A stretch of 64,000 nt of DNA from Octadecabacter algicola (GCF_021532625.1 NZ_JAKGAR010000002.1:1-64000); one strand, 5' to 3'; positions 1-8,936 are shown, counted from the stretch's first letter. A program made the numbers and translations. Notes: generated from the letters alone by a model not told the origin.

Positions 1-361
1 CGGCATGAACCCTACTGGGGGACTAACGTCAGATCCTTTGGGACCACGGACCAAACATCATGACTTGCAAAGACAGCGCTGCGTGCTCATCGTAACCTCT
101 GAGGTCGCGAAGATCAGAAAGACGATCCTTTGGTAAGAGTATTGGTGAGGTGATCGCCAAAGATCCCAAACGTGCCTCCGGCACACGCAACTGGTCCGAA
201 GAGACGATACCTAACTAGCTGTATGTCGAAGAGGAAGTTGAGCACACGCTCGCTTAAATTAGTATAGCCGAAATAGTGAAGTGTTTGTTCGGTCTAGAGG
301 TAACGAGAGGTTGCTACAGCAAAGCTTACTATCAACGGACTATAAGATAAGGATCACGCCA
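1..361. other. Left edge, no gene identified
   Basis: I find no convincing gene here. One plus-strand frame around positions 130-215 stays open for about 28 codons and then stops at a TAG. It has no visible start, so it could be the tail of a decayed gene, but I recognise no family. The segment directly before position 362 holds AAGGA, which fits as ribosome binding site of the aminotransferase gene. Confidence 0.3.
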
Positions 362-1486
362 ATGCACATCGAACCCTTCAAGGTCGAAATTTGGATGAAC
401 GAGTGGGAAAACCGCTGCACCTATAATCTTGCGGAAACTTGCGTGGCCAGCATCACGATCAATGAGTTGCTGCAAATGTCCGGTCGCAACAGCGATGATC
501 TTTCTGCGCTTCTGCCGATGAAGATGACCTACGGCGCAATTGAAGGTTCCCCTCGTCTACGTACGGCAATATCGACGCTTTATGACGATCAAAACATCGA
601 CAATATCACCGTTACCCACGGGACCATCGCAGCCAATGCGCTTGTTCATAAATCTCTCGTGGCACGTGGCGATCGGGTAGTTTCCATCGTTCCCAGCTAC
701 CAACAGCATTATTCCATACCGGCTAGCATCGAGGCGGACGTTCAGCTGCTGCGATTGCGCGCGCAAGATAGGTTTTTACCTGACCTTGACGCGCTGCGCG
801 CCTTGGTGACGCCAGAAACCAAGCTGATAGTTTTAACAAATCCCAACAACCCCACAGGCGCGCTCATTGAGGGTCCAATGCTTGAAGAGATCGCGCAGAT
901 CGCCCGCGAGGTTGGGGCCTATGTTTTATGCGATGAAGTTTATCGCGGCACTGCCCAAACGGGTCACGGGATGACACCGTCAATTGTCGATGTTTACGAG
1001 AAGGGGATTGCCACCGCCGGCATGTCCAAAGCCTATTCTCTCGCCGGTTTGCGCGTTGGCTGGATTGTCGCGCCTTCGGATGTAACCGAACAGATTCTAG
1101 TCCACCGTGACTACGACACAATCTCGGTCGGGATGATTAACGATCACTTTGCAGCCATGGCTTTGGAAAACAAAGATAAGCTTTTGGCGCGTAGCCAAAA
1201 AATCACCCGCAGCAATCTTGCACTTCTGGATACTTGGATTGCGGACCAACCGCGCGTTTCTTGGGTAAAGCCAAACGCGGGAACCACAGCGATGCTTAAG
1301 GTTGATATCCCCATGACATCACGTGAGTTCTGCGTGGATCTTTTGCAGAAAACCGGTGTCATGATGACGCCTGGCGATGCCTTCGATATGGAGGGCTATG
1401 TACGCATGGGCTATTCCAACAACACAGATGTCTTGAAGGCGGGATTGGAAAAGCTTGGCGTGTATCTGGCCGGAATTTCTGCCTGA
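362..1486 (+). CDS. PLP-dependent class I/II aminotransferase
   Basis: A fold-type I pyridoxal-phosphate enzyme that probably transfers an amino group between an amino acid and a keto acid in the cytoplasm; the substrate cannot be told. Visible motifs are NPNNPTG near residue 160, CDEVYRG near 200, and SKAYSLAGLR, where Lys223 is the expected Schiff-base lysine, followed by RVGW. The 374-residue length is usual for the family. I chose the ATG at 362 because AAGGA lies about 10 nt before it and because the residues that an upstream start would add look unlike a protein. It stands alone and converges on the NnrU-type gene. Confidence 0.85.
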   Translation: MHIEPFKVEIWMNEWENRCTYNLAETCVASITINELLQMSGRNSDDLSALLPMKMTYGAIEGSPRLRTAISTLYDDQNIDNITVTHGTIAANALVHKSLVARGDRVVSIVPSYQQHYSIPASIEADVQLLRLRAQDRFLPDLDALRALVTPETKLIVLTNPNNPTGALIEGPMLEEIAQIAREVGAYVLCDEVYRGTAQTGHGMTPSIVDVYEKGIATAGMSKAYSLAGLRVGWIVAPSDVTEQILVHRDYDTISVGMINDHFAAMALENKDKLLARSQKITRSNLALLDTWIADQPRVSWVKPNAGTTAMLKVDIPMTSREFCVDLLQKTGVMMTPGDAFDMEGYVRMGYSNNTDVLKAGLEKLGVYLAGISA

Positions 1487-1569
1487 CGTCAGATCAGAGA
1501 GGCTATGGATACAGGCCTTTTCTTTCGCTTTTTGCATAGGTTCTTGCAAGCGGGCACCTTATCAAAGTG

Positions 1570-2235
1570 TTATGGCATCGGGCTAACACTGATGAAGGCG
1601 GGGTGCGCGGCGAGCAAGGCGAGATAAAAGAAAACACCGACCATTAGTCGTATCTTGGAAAGACCCGAAAAATTGCCCAACAGTACAGGGCGATCCCGCA
1701 GGGCCTGCACAAGCGTTGCCCATTCGGCGCCAAGCGCGTGCTTCTTTCGTTTATCAATTATCTTGCGACCGAGAATTGCGAAAACGGCGAAAGTGCCAAA
1801 CAACAGGACGTGCGCCAAATCGCCATTCGGAACAATATGAGCGAGGGCCCAAAGGGCCAATGCCAGCAGGAATGGATGGCGCGTAAACCGGACAATGCCG
1901 GGAGCCTGTGGGTCAAATCGTTCGTTGTGCGCTCCACCAAACGAAAACGGGTTTGGTTGCCCCGCTGACAGGGTGATTATGATACAAACTGGGAACATAA
2001 CGATCAGTGGAACGTAAGACTGCCAGGGTGCCCAATTCCAAATTGGTACGAATGGTGCGCCGCCCGCTTCTACAATGAGCCAGACCAGCACAGCGAGCGA
2101 CATCGCTGAATAAATAAGAGTGAACCCAGTCGTGCCAAGCCGCGCAATCAGCCACGGCCTTAAAGGTGGTCGTACTGGTATCGAGTGACTGAGGAAGAAA
2201 ACGAAGAACGCTAGTCCAAAGCTTGCCCAGCCCAT
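1570..2235 (-). CDS. NnrU family membrane protein
   Basis: Integral membrane protein of 221 residues with several hydrophobic segments. The conserved stretches resemble the NnrU family, for example GPNPFSFGG-like (here GQPNPFSFGG), followed by GIVRFTRHPFLLALALWALA. NnrU was named from nitrite/nitric oxide reductase gene clusters, but no denitrification gene is nearby, so a role in that pathway is not supported here. The start at 2235 (MGWASFG) puts the first membrane segment at the N-terminus; a longer form starting at 2268 would add charged residues and run into the divergent gene's leader. Confidence 0.8.
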   Translation of the reverse strand: MGWASFGLAFFVFFLSHSIPVRPPLRPWLIARLGTTGFTLIYSAMSLAVLVWLIVEAGGAPFVPIWNWAPWQSYVPLIVMFPVCIIITLSAGQPNPFSFGGAHNERFDPQAPGIVRFTRHPFLLALALWALAHIVPNGDLAHVLLFGTFAVFAILGRKIIDKRKKHALGAEWATLVQALRDRPVLLGNFSGLSKIRLMVGVFFYLALLAAHPAFISVSPMP

Positions 2236-2330
2236 CTGTCTCTCTCTAAGTAATTTTGGCAGGATCAATTAACATGATATTGAAACCATGCGATAAGCAT
2301 GCAGTCCATATTGAACCTCGCAATATCAGA

Positions 2331-2732
2331 ATGAGGATAATCCAGATCCAAATACTATCCAACACTTTGGGTCGCGCGATTTGGTTCGTTGTTGGTGCCT
2401 TGGCTCTGCTCCTTGGTGTAATTGGTATTGTGCTTCCTATCTTACCAACGACACCGTTCGTAATTTTGGCGGCATTTGCGTTCGCAAAAGGGTCGCCGAC
2501 TATTGCAAAGTTCTTGGAGAACCATACGATCTTCGGGCCAATCATCGCTGAATGGCGTGCGCACGGGGCCATTGCGAAACGCTACAAGGTGTTTGCACAC
2601 CTGATGATGTTGGCTGGTTTACTCCTGACTGTCGTTCTGAAGATTGCGCCGATCATTTTGGCAATACAGGTGATCTGTATGGCTTGCGCCAGCCTCTACA
2701 TCCTCACCCGCCCGAGCGACGGCGGCGCTTAA
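2331..2732 (+). CDS. YbaN family (DUF454) inner membrane protein
   Basis: Small membrane protein of 133 residues. The N-terminal pattern GLLGVIGIVLPILPTTPFVI-type (here ALLLGVIGIVLPILPTTPF) followed by a short soluble loop and two C-terminal hydrophobic segments is the hallmark of the YbaN/DUF454 family, whose biochemical role is not known to me. The ATG at 2331 gives a protein of normal family length; an in-frame start at 2256 would overlap the divergent gene and add 25 polar residues. It converges on the TRAP operon, with a stem-loop between the two. Confidence 0.75.
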   Translation: MRIIQIQILSNTLGRAIWFVVGALALLLGVIGIVLPILPTTPFVILAAFAFAKGSPTIAKFLENHTIFGPIIAEWRAHGAIAKRYKVFAHLMMLAGLLLTVVLKIAPIILAIQVICMACASLYILTRPSDGGA

Positions 2733-2743
2733 TTAGAGGGCTA

Positions 2744-2776
2744 GATGGGGGCATACATCGGAAAGCCGCCCCCATC
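2744..2776. terminator. Stem-loop between convergent genes
   Basis: GATGGGGGC at 2744-2752 pairs perfectly with GCCCCCATC at 2768-2776 around a 15-nt loop. It lies between the ends of the YbaN-type gene and the TRAP large permease gene, so it probably ends or protects both transcripts. There is no clear U-run on either side, so classical intrinsic termination is uncertain. Confidence 0.5.
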
Positions 2777-2800
2777 ACTAACCTGTCCTTACCTACAGAG

Positions 2801-4111
2801 TCACTTGAACGTGTCAGGCATCAACGTCTGCGGCAGCCAAAGCGCGATGTTGGGGAAGATGATAATCAAGAGCAAGATCAATAGCATCGGCAGTAAGATA
2901 ATGCAGACTTCGCGCATGACTTGCACCACGTTCATACCGCCGATTGAGGCCGAGATCAGCAAGCATAGCCCATAGGGCGGTGTCACAAGGCCGAAGGCGA
3001 GCGATACGATGCCAATGATCGCAAAGACAACCGGATGAATTTCCGCAGCTGTCGCCACAGGCAGCAGAACCGTGCCGAGGATGATAATGGTCGGGATCGC
3101 GTCGATGAACAGACCGAAGAATAAGAACAGGCCTGCGATTACAAGGCAGGTTCCAAAGGTTCCAAATTCAAGACTGGTCATCGTGTCCACAACCAACTGC
3201 GGCACATGGTAGAACGCAAGCAACCAACCAAAGGCCGAAGCAGAGCCAATGGCAAAGAGTGAGATCGATGCAAATCGTCCCGTGTCATAGAAAATGTGGC
3301 CGAGGTCCTTAACCGTCACTGTACGGTATACAAACATCCCAAGGATTAGAGAGTACACCGCGGCAATGATCGCGCTTTCGGTTGGGGTAACGATACCTCC
3401 AACGATGCCGCCGATCACAAAGATCGGAGTGAGCATCGCAAGGAAAGCCCCCTTAAACGCCGTCCAAATTTCGCACAAAGTTGGTTTGCCGATGATCGGA
3501 TAGTCATAAACCTTAGCGTAGCCATAAACCGTGGCCATCAGCGCGAGGCCAATCATGATCCCGGGAATGGCGCCAGCGAGGAACAGGGCCCCAACCGAAG
3601 TTTGCATGACCCCACCCCAAACGATCATTAAGATCGACGGTGGAATGATTACCCCCATAACCGATGAGCAGGCCGTAATCGCGATTGCAAAACGACGGTC
3701 ATAGCCTTCGTTGATCATCGCGGGGATAAGGATCTTACCGCAACCAGCAGCGTCAGCGGTGGACGACCCCGAAATACCAGCAAACAGCATCGAGACTGCT
3801 ACATTGACGTGGCCCAAGCCGCCGGGCATCCAACCCGTCAAAACCCGCGAAAGATCGATGAGCTTATCCGTTACCTTACCAGAGTTCATAAGGTTCGCAG
3901 CCAGCAAGAAGAATGGCACCGCCAGTAAGATGAAAGAATTGTAAGACTGGAACATGCGATCCAGTACAATGAATGGCGTCAAACGCAGTTCTAAAACCAC
4001 GATAGGAACGGTGGCAATCGCTAATGCAAAGGCTACCGGGACGCGCATCGCTACCAAGAAAATGAAACCACCCACCAAAATGGCGCAGGCGAGGCCCGTT
4101 GAAATAATCAT
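2801..4111 (-). CDS. TRAP transporter large permease (DctM type)
   Basis: Twelve-segment membrane subunit of a tripartite ATP-independent periplasmic transporter, which drives uptake of small acids with an ion gradient. Family hallmarks include the N-terminal GGFIFLVAMRVPVAFALA, the AGISGSSTADAAGCGKI region, and the C-terminal GLVTPPYGLCLLI. At 436 residues it has the usual length. Its start overlaps the small permease stop by 4 nt (ATGA), so the two are probably translationally coupled. The ligand cannot be inferred from sequence; a carboxylate is typical. Confidence 0.92.
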   Translation of the reverse strand: MIISTGLACAILVGGFIFLVAMRVPVAFALAIATVPIVVLELRLTPFIVLDRMFQSYNSFILLAVPFFLLAANLMNSGKVTDKLIDLSRVLTGWMPGGLGHVNVAVSMLFAGISGSSTADAAGCGKILIPAMINEGYDRRFAIAITACSSVMGVIIPPSILMIVWGGVMQTSVGALFLAGAIPGIMIGLALMATVYGYAKVYDYPIIGKPTLCEIWTAFKGAFLAMLTPIFVIGGIVGGIVTPTESAIIAAVYSLILGMFVYRTVTVKDLGHIFYDTGRFASISLFAIGSASAFGWLLAFYHVPQLVVDTMTSLEFGTFGTCLVIAGLFLFFGLFIDAIPTIIILGTVLLPVATAAEIHPVVFAIIGIVSLAFGLVTPPYGLCLLISASIGGMNVVQVMREVCIILLPMLLILLLIIIFPNIALWLPQTLMPDTFK

Positions 4112-4602
4112 GCTGCGTCTACCGCCCGGTTTCTATATGTGAGGATGGCTTCGTATAGTCGGTAGCCAGCGAAAAAGATCCAGACCACGCCAGCAAGCGG
4201 GACCGAGATATAAGTGATGAGCATATTCGCACGCATCATGACCGAATTTTGGATGTACCCGAATTCAGCATACTCAAGCCCATACCACGCAAAAATGAGT
4301 GCAAAGGCGAGTACCATGATTAGAACGAACCCGTCCTGAAGCAAAATAAGCAGTGGTCGTTTGGCATCTGGAATGACGCGAACATCAAAGTGTGATCCGT
4401 CCCAAACGGCAATCATCGCGCCAATCATGACCGCCCAAACAAAGATAAATGTCGCGAGTTCTTCCGTCCAAAGATAAACGGGAATAACGCCAGTGTAACG
4501 GGCGAGAACCTGCATTCCGACGGGAATAGCGAGGGCTGCAATCAGTATGCCAAGCAATATTCGTAGACCATTGCAAAGCCGATCAAGCGCGCGTCCGATC
4601 AT
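4108..4602 (-). CDS. TRAP transporter small permease (DctQ type)
   Basis: Four-segment membrane subunit (164 residues) that pairs with the large permease. Conserved features are the first segment near LLGILIAALAIPVGMQVLAR, then RYTGVIPVYLWTEELATFIFVW and WDGSHFDV. The ribosome binding site GGGAGGG lies 7 nt before the ATG, immediately after the T-run of a terminator-like hairpin that follows the binding-protein gene. Synthesis of both permeases therefore depends on read-through from the upstream gene. Confidence 0.9.
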   Translation of the reverse strand: MIGRALDRLCNGLRILLGILIAALAIPVGMQVLARYTGVIPVYLWTEELATFIFVWAVMIGAMIAVWDGSHFDVRVIPDAKRPLLILLQDGFVLIMVLAFALIFAWYGLEYAEFGYIQNSVMMRANMLITYISVPLAGVVWIFFAGYRLYEAILTYRNRAVDAA

Positions 4603-4618
4603 AGTTCATTCCCTCCCT

Positions 4619-4654
4619 AAAAAACGATCGGCACCCAATAGGGGCGCCGATCGT
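4619..4654 (-). terminator. Attenuating terminator inside TRAP operon
   Basis: On the minus strand ACGATCGGC (4654-4646) pairs with GCCGATCGT (4632-4624), with a GC-rich inner part, and is followed directly by a run of six T including the last stem base. An A-run precedes the stem. This is a textbook intrinsic terminator, placed between the binding-protein and permease genes, so it likely keeps binding protein in excess over the permeases. Confidence 0.8.
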
Positions 4655-4673
4655 CAATTTTTTGATGGCTCGA

Positions 4674-5666
4674 TTACTGTGCGCGGATCGCTTCAAGAAG
4701 GTCAGTCGCACCAAGCTCTGCAGCGTAGGCATCCTGAACTGGGATCACCATCTCAAGAAGCGCATCGCGGTTTTCGAACTCAGTTACGAAAACTTGGCCC
4801 GCATCGATCATTTCTTGCATCTTTTCACCATCTTGACGGCTTTCGAGCTCACGGCCGAATGCGCCGGCTTCTGCGCCAGCTTCCAGTACGGCGGCTTGAA
4901 GGTCAGCAGGCAAAGCAGAGAACGTGCTTTCGGACATCACCAACGGGCGCACTGTGATAGCGTGACGTGTCAATGTGATGTGGGGCGCGACTTCGTAGAA
5001 CTTAAGGTTCTGGATAGATGCCGCTTCGTTTTCGAAACCCGCAATCACGCCCGTTTGGATCGCGTTGTAAACTTCGTTGTACGCAATAGCAGACGGAGCC
5101 GCTTGGATTGCGTCAAAAATTTGCGCCTGAATTGGTGCACCCATAACGCGCATTTTGTGGCCCGTCAGCTCGTCGATGTTCGCGATGGCTTCAGCGGATG
5201 CGAGGTTGCGGACACCACCGCCTGCATAACCGATGACGCGGATGTTTGCCTTTTCAAGAAGCTCTGCTTCGAGAGGGGCCATAACGCCGCTGGCAAGTGC
5301 AGTGTCCCAGTGCTCAAGGTCACGGAACAAGAATGGCATATCCATCAAAGGAATGGATGGCGCGAATGTTGCCATGTTGGACGGCGCCATGATGGCGTAA
5401 TCGATCGCAACACCTTGCTGCAGGAACGTAACGAAATCGCTCTCGTCGCCAAGTTCGCCGTTCAGGCTGACGTCAAATGAAACATCGCCGTCATAGCTTT
5501 CGCCAACCAAGCGTTCGAACTCCCGAAGGGTTTTGGTGTAGGCGTGCTCTTCGTCGAACAAGCTCGCGCCGCGCAATGCAGTTTCCGCCGAAACTGAAGT
5601 CGTCATGAACGTTGTGGCAGCGATAGCGCCGACGGTTAAAGCCTTCATTGATTTGAAATGAAACAT
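4674..5666 (-). CDS. TRAP transporter substrate-binding protein (DctP type)
   Basis: Periplasmic solute-binding protein of 330 residues that delivers ligand to the TRAP permeases. It has a Sec signal peptide with likely cleavage after SVSA at residue 27. The ligand-pocket region includes the family pattern YAGGGVRNLAS near residue 150 and KMRVMGAPIQAQIFDA, where the arginine usually contacts a carboxylate. I chose the ATG at 5666 because GGGAGGA stands 6-8 nt before it; the upstream in-frame start would put ten residues ahead of the signal peptide. It is the promoter-proximal gene of the operon. Confidence 0.92.
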   Translation of the reverse strand: MFHFKSMKALTVGAIAATTFMTTSVSAETALRGASLFDEEHAYTKTLREFERLVGESYDGDVSFDVSLNGELGDESDFVTFLQQGVAIDYAIMAPSNMATFAPSIPLMDMPFLFRDLEHWDTALASGVMAPLEAELLEKANIRVIGYAGGGVRNLASAEAIANIDELTGHKMRVMGAPIQAQIFDAIQAAPSAIAYNEVYNAIQTGVIAGFENEAASIQNLKFYEVAPHITLTRHAITVRPLVMSESTFSALPADLQAAVLEAGAEAGAFGRELESRQDGEKMQEMIDAGQVFVTEFENRDALLEMVIPVQDAYAAELGATDLLEAIRAQ

Positions 5667-6097
5667 TGTGTCCTCCCAGACGTAAATTACCCGCACACAG
5701 CATGCGGACTAGTATACTTGTTTGATTTCTCGAGTTGGCCACACATGGGTCGTTTTGTAAACAGTTGTCAGTGTAACGTGATATTTGCGTTATGTCGGGT
5801 TCGCTTAAGTAGTTGAATATTATAATAAATAGCCTGCCTCCTCGCCGGCGGAAACGGGGGCGTATCGTGAAGTTTGAGGCTTCGAACTTGGGCCCTAGAA
5901 CAAGCTACGGTCAGATTTCGCGCTCATTTTCTTATTGGTGTGCGGCCGATTCAAGACCCGAAACTAGCGCCCAAACTAAGGAATCATAGTCACTGACTTC
6001 GGGTTCGTGACCGAGAGAGAATTCAAACTGCCGCTCAGTGAAATCTTCGACCACATCAACGCTTTCGCATCTGGCACGCTGGCCTGCACCATTGACA
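5667..6097. other. Intergenic region upstream of TRAP operon
   Basis: About 430 bases without an assigned gene. The part at 5700-5830 is A+T-rich and should carry the promoter of the binding-protein gene; TATACT on the minus strand at 5713-5718 is a possible -10 box, but I see no good -35 partner. Around 5820-5826 there is a palindromic ATTATAAT. The part at 5932-6098 has a minus-strand frame with coding-like composition but no usable start, perhaps a gene remnant. Confidence 0.35.
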
Positions 6098-7126
6098 CTA
6101 AGGTTTCTCCTCAAACAATCGCGCGGCAAGCGGAGCACCAACAATAACCGTTACGATCCGCAGCACGTGATGCGCGATCACGAACGCCATGTCCGCCCCT
6201 GCGATCAATGCCAGAACTGTCATTTCTGCCTGACCACCCGGAGCGAACGCCAAGAGGGTTTCCAGCGGTGGTGCCAGTTCCAAAACGTGGATAGCCTCAA
6301 CAAAAAGCGCCGCAAGAATGAGGAGGATTACACAAAAGCCCAATGCTGCAACAACAACGCGTCGCAGCTCTTCTCCCGTGACGCCGGCGTATTTGGATCC
6401 CACCGTCATACCGATATAGAACTGTGCGACCCAGATAGCCTCTGCGGGGGGGCGATATTGTAAGATTCCAAGTAATGCCAAGATAGCGGCTAAAATCATC
6501 GGCCCAAGGATAGACGCACCAATCATTCCGACGGCCTTTGCCATTCGCCACCCCGCCAATCCGGCCACCGCCAACAATACCATTTGAGACAAAGGCAAAT
6601 CCGACGCAGGTGCGCCTGGTGGGTTGCTGAGGTCAACGCCCCAATACCCTTTCAGGATAAATGGCAATGCGGCCACGATTACCATGACTCGCGTAGCATG
6701 GATCAACGAAAGGGCCCGCACATCGCCACCTGCCTCTTCGCCGAACAACAACATGTCCTGCAAGCCCCCCGGCATGGCAGAGTAATAACTGGTCGCGAAA
6801 TCAAATCCCCAAAGCTTCTGGAAATAAGGGACGCCGACCAACCCGATGAGGAAAACCATCACAGGGACAAGGATCAACGTTGTCCACGCCGCGGCCATGC
6901 TGACCACAAGGGCGACAGTAAACGTCGACCCAACCGCAACACCGAGGATCGAACGCATGGCATTGTTCAGCTCGGGGATGCCCTGCATTTGCACCCCCAA
7001 AAGTGCGGCACTCAAACAGGCTGTGATTGGCCCCAAAAGCCAAGGCAGGGGCAAGCCGAGAAATACAAATAAGGTGCCCCCAAATGCTGCAATGGCGTGC
7101 GTGATAAGGACCCGTTTCAACCCCAC
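6098..7126 (-). CDS. AbrB family membrane protein
   Basis: Membrane protein of 342 residues with a duplicated half: LGLPLPWLLGPITACL in the first half is echoed by GMIGASILGPMILAA in the second, as in the AbrB/AmpN-like family described as putative ammonia mono-oxygenase or regulatory membrane proteins. Two further repeat motifs, SAMPGGLQDML and AFAPGGQAEMTVLA, are diagnostic. The start overlaps the GntR regulator by 10 nt, so the two are one transcription unit. The family is often placed beside uptake systems for carboxylates, which fits the neighbouring TRAP genes, but its activity is unproven. Confidence 0.85.
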   Translation of the reverse strand: MGLKRVLITHAIAAFGGTLFVFLGLPLPWLLGPITACLSAALLGVQMQGIPELNNAMRSILGVAVGSTFTVALVVSMAAAWTTLILVPVMVFLIGLVGVPYFQKLWGFDFATSYYSAMPGGLQDMLLFGEEAGGDVRALSLIHATRVMVIVAALPFILKGYWGVDLSNPPGAPASDLPLSQMVLLAVAGLAGWRMAKAVGMIGASILGPMILAAILALLGILQYRPPAEAIWVAQFYIGMTVGSKYAGVTGEELRRVVVAALGFCVILLILAALFVEAIHVLELAPPLETLLAFAPGGQAEMTVLALIAGADMAFVIAHHVLRIVTVIVGAPLAARLFEEKP

Positions 7127-7767
7127 ATTACCTTCAATCTATATCGCAGCGAGGTTTGCAAATGTGTTGCCGCTGCCGCGCCCGCAGCGTCGATATCACC
7201 GGCGCCGATGGCCTCCATTATGTTTTGGTGTTCGTCCACGACAATCGCTACGCGCTCTGGGTCTGCCAAGGTCGTGGGCCCTAGCAGAAGCAAGGCGTTA
7301 TTCATGGCCCGAGCTGAATCCAGCAAAAAGCGGTTGCGCGCCGAGATGTAGATCGCTTGGTGAAATCGTTGATTAATCGCGGCTGCGCGCGCGGCGTTGT
7401 TGCGTGCGTCCGCAATGTCATCGTTCATGGCGGCCATCGCATGAACTTCGGCACCTGCTGCATGTTTGGCTGCCATCTCGGCGGCGGTTCGTTCAAGAAC
7501 CAACCGCATCTCATAAAGCTCGACAACTTCAGCCTGCCCAAGCTTTCGGATCACCGCGCCAAATCTAGGACGATGTTCGATGATGTTCTCAGCTTCGAGC
7601 CGCCGGAGTGCTTCGCGGACGGGAGTGCGGGACAGTGATAATCTTTCGGAAACTTCGATTTCGCGAAGCCGATCACCCGGTTGATAGATGCCTGCTTCGA
7701 TGGCTTGCATAAGCTGTGCAAATGCCACGCCCCCTTGGGACAGGTTTTCTTCATCTTCGGTGTTCAT
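7117..7767 (-). CDS. GntR family regulator, FCD (FadR-like) domain
   Basis: DNA-binding regulator of 216 residues. The N-terminal winged helix carries the signature LSRTPVREALRRLEAENII; the C-terminal all-helical FCD domain usually binds a metal and a small carboxylic acid. It is the first gene of a two-gene unit with the AbrB-type gene and sits upstream of the TRAP operon, so control of uptake of an organic acid is a reasonable inference. A near-palindrome with ATCC-GCTT-GGAT at 7786-7797 just before the gene could be its own operator. Confidence 0.88.
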   Translation of the reverse strand: MNTEDEENLSQGGVAFAQLMQAIEAGIYQPGDRLREIEVSERLSLSRTPVREALRRLEAENIIEHRPRFGAVIRKLGQAEVVELYEMRLVLERTAAEMAAKHAAGAEVHAMAAMNDDIADARNNAARAAAINQRFHQAIYISARNRFLLDSARAMNNALLLLGPTTLADPERVAIVVDEHQNIMEAIGAGDIDAAGAAAATHLQTSLRYRLKVMWG

Positions 7768-7948
7768 TGACTATCCTTGCATTGTATCCGCTTGGATGCA
7801 TAACTCATAGGATGGCCGGACCGCTTTGTCAAAGACGGCCTGATGCTCTCTGGCTTCGGTGTTGTCTGCTGCTCTCATGGCCCCTGAAAGGCAACAAAAT
7901 TTGACTCTCGTTTCAAATTGCTAATGATTGAGGTGGGAGAATTACATC

Positions 7949-8908
7949 TTGGCACCGCTACCTACATCACATGTTGATGCTGTTATTGCGTCCGTGGAGT
8001 CGAAATCGGCTGCAGCGCGGTCTCGGCTTGCGGCGTCTTGGCGTAGGTCAATGCTGTCCCATGGGCTTGATCCTTCCCATGATGCATCACCGTCTTATTT
8101 GACGGGGCGTGATGTTGCGGACCGGCAAGACGCGCTGGGTCGCGTTATGGAAATTGCAGCGCCCCAACTGGATCGGCTGTACGACTTAGTCGGAAGTTCC
8201 GGCTGCGGCGTCGTGCTAACCGACTGTGATGGTGTGGTTGTTGATCATCGCTTTTCTGACGCAGACCAGACAGTCTTTGAAGGGTGGGGCTTGGGCCTCG
8301 GTGCGATCTGGAGCGAGGCCGCGGAAGGCACCAACGGTATCGGCACCTGCATTACAGAAGAACGGTCCGTCACCATCCACCGCAATGACCATTTCATGGC
8401 TCGCAACACTGCCATGAGCTGCATCGACGCCCCAATTTTTGGGGCTGAGGGTCAATTGATCGCCGCACTTGATGTGTCCTCCGCGCGGGCTGACCAAACT
8501 CAGGCGATCAATGGGCTGATTGCAGAGATGGTGTCGCGGATCGCTCGTACGGTTGAGGCTGATAATTTCCGCGCCAATTTTGAACAGGCTCGTATCGTTG
8601 TTGCTGATCATGACGACTCAACAAGCTCAATGTTGCTTGCGGTCGATCAAGACGATGTGGTCATTGGGGCGACCCGTGGTGCGCGCAAGGCTTATGGGCT
8701 CGAATCTCAAGGGAAACTGACACCTTTGCCCGCCAGCGATTTGTTCGGGCGGGGCGATGGCCCCGTCGGTTTCGAAAAAGCTGAACGCGCTGTTTTAGTG
8801 CGCGCTTTGGTGAGGGCAAACAACAACGTAAGCGTCGCGGCCCGCGACTTGGCGGTGTCCCGTGCAACGCTGTATCGGCGCATGAAACGGCTTGGCCTAA
8901 ACGAATAA
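7949..8908 (+). CDS. GAF-domain regulator with Fis-type HTH, no AAA+ domain
   Basis: Transcription factor of 319 residues. The N-terminal SWRRSMLSHGLDP and the GAF sensor region (about residues 55-200, with GTNGIGTCITEERSV and MSCIDAPIF) resemble AcoR-type sigma-54 activators. The C-terminal 40 residues form a Fis-type helix-turn-helix ending in RATLYRRMKRLGL. The central AAA+ ATPase that sigma-54 activators need is absent; only about 60 residues separate sensor and HTH. There is no ATG at the front: I chose TTG at 7949 because AGGTGGGAG precedes it by 9 nt; TTG at 7928 is possible. It lies directly upstream of the molybdenum hydroxylase genes and probably controls them. Confidence 0.8.
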   Translation: MAPLPTSHVDAVIASVESKSAAARSRLAASWRRSMLSHGLDPSHDASPSYLTGRDVADRQDALGRVMEIAAPQLDRLYDLVGSSGCGVVLTDCDGVVVDHRFSDADQTVFEGWGLGLGAIWSEAAEGTNGIGTCITEERSVTIHRNDHFMARNTAMSCIDAPIFGAEGQLIAALDVSSARADQTQAINGLIAEMVSRIARTVEADNFRANFEQARIVVADHDDSTSSMLLAVDQDDVVIGATRGARKAYGLESQGKLTPLPASDLFGRGDGPVGFEKAERAVLVRALVRANNNVSVAARDLAVSRATLYRRMKRLGLNE

Positions 8909-8916
8909 CTCATCGC

Positions 8917-8936
8917 GTGTCTCAGATGTGAGACAC
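8917..8936. promoter_or_regulatory. Perfect inverted repeat, likely operator
   Basis: GTGTCTCA-GATG-TGAGACAC, two perfect 8-bp arms with a 4-bp spacer. It starts 8 nt after the regulator stop codon and ends about 97 nt before the coxG-like start, the right place for an activator site of the enzyme operon. Fis-type HTH proteins commonly bind repeats with this TGTCTCA-like layout. Binding by the adjacent regulator is inferred, not shown. Confidence 0.6.

Noticed and set aside
1-260. Insertion-sequence remnant at the left edge
   Set aside because: Short open stretches occur, but I see no terminal repeats or transposase motif.
2246-2572. Minus-strand frame opposite the YbaN-type gene
   Set aside because: It is the antisense shadow of a recognised gene and has no family match or ribosome binding site.
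4662-5480. Long plus-strand frame opposite the TRAP binding protein
   Set aside because: Open only because of the codon bias of the real gene on the other strand; its translation shows no recognisable domain.
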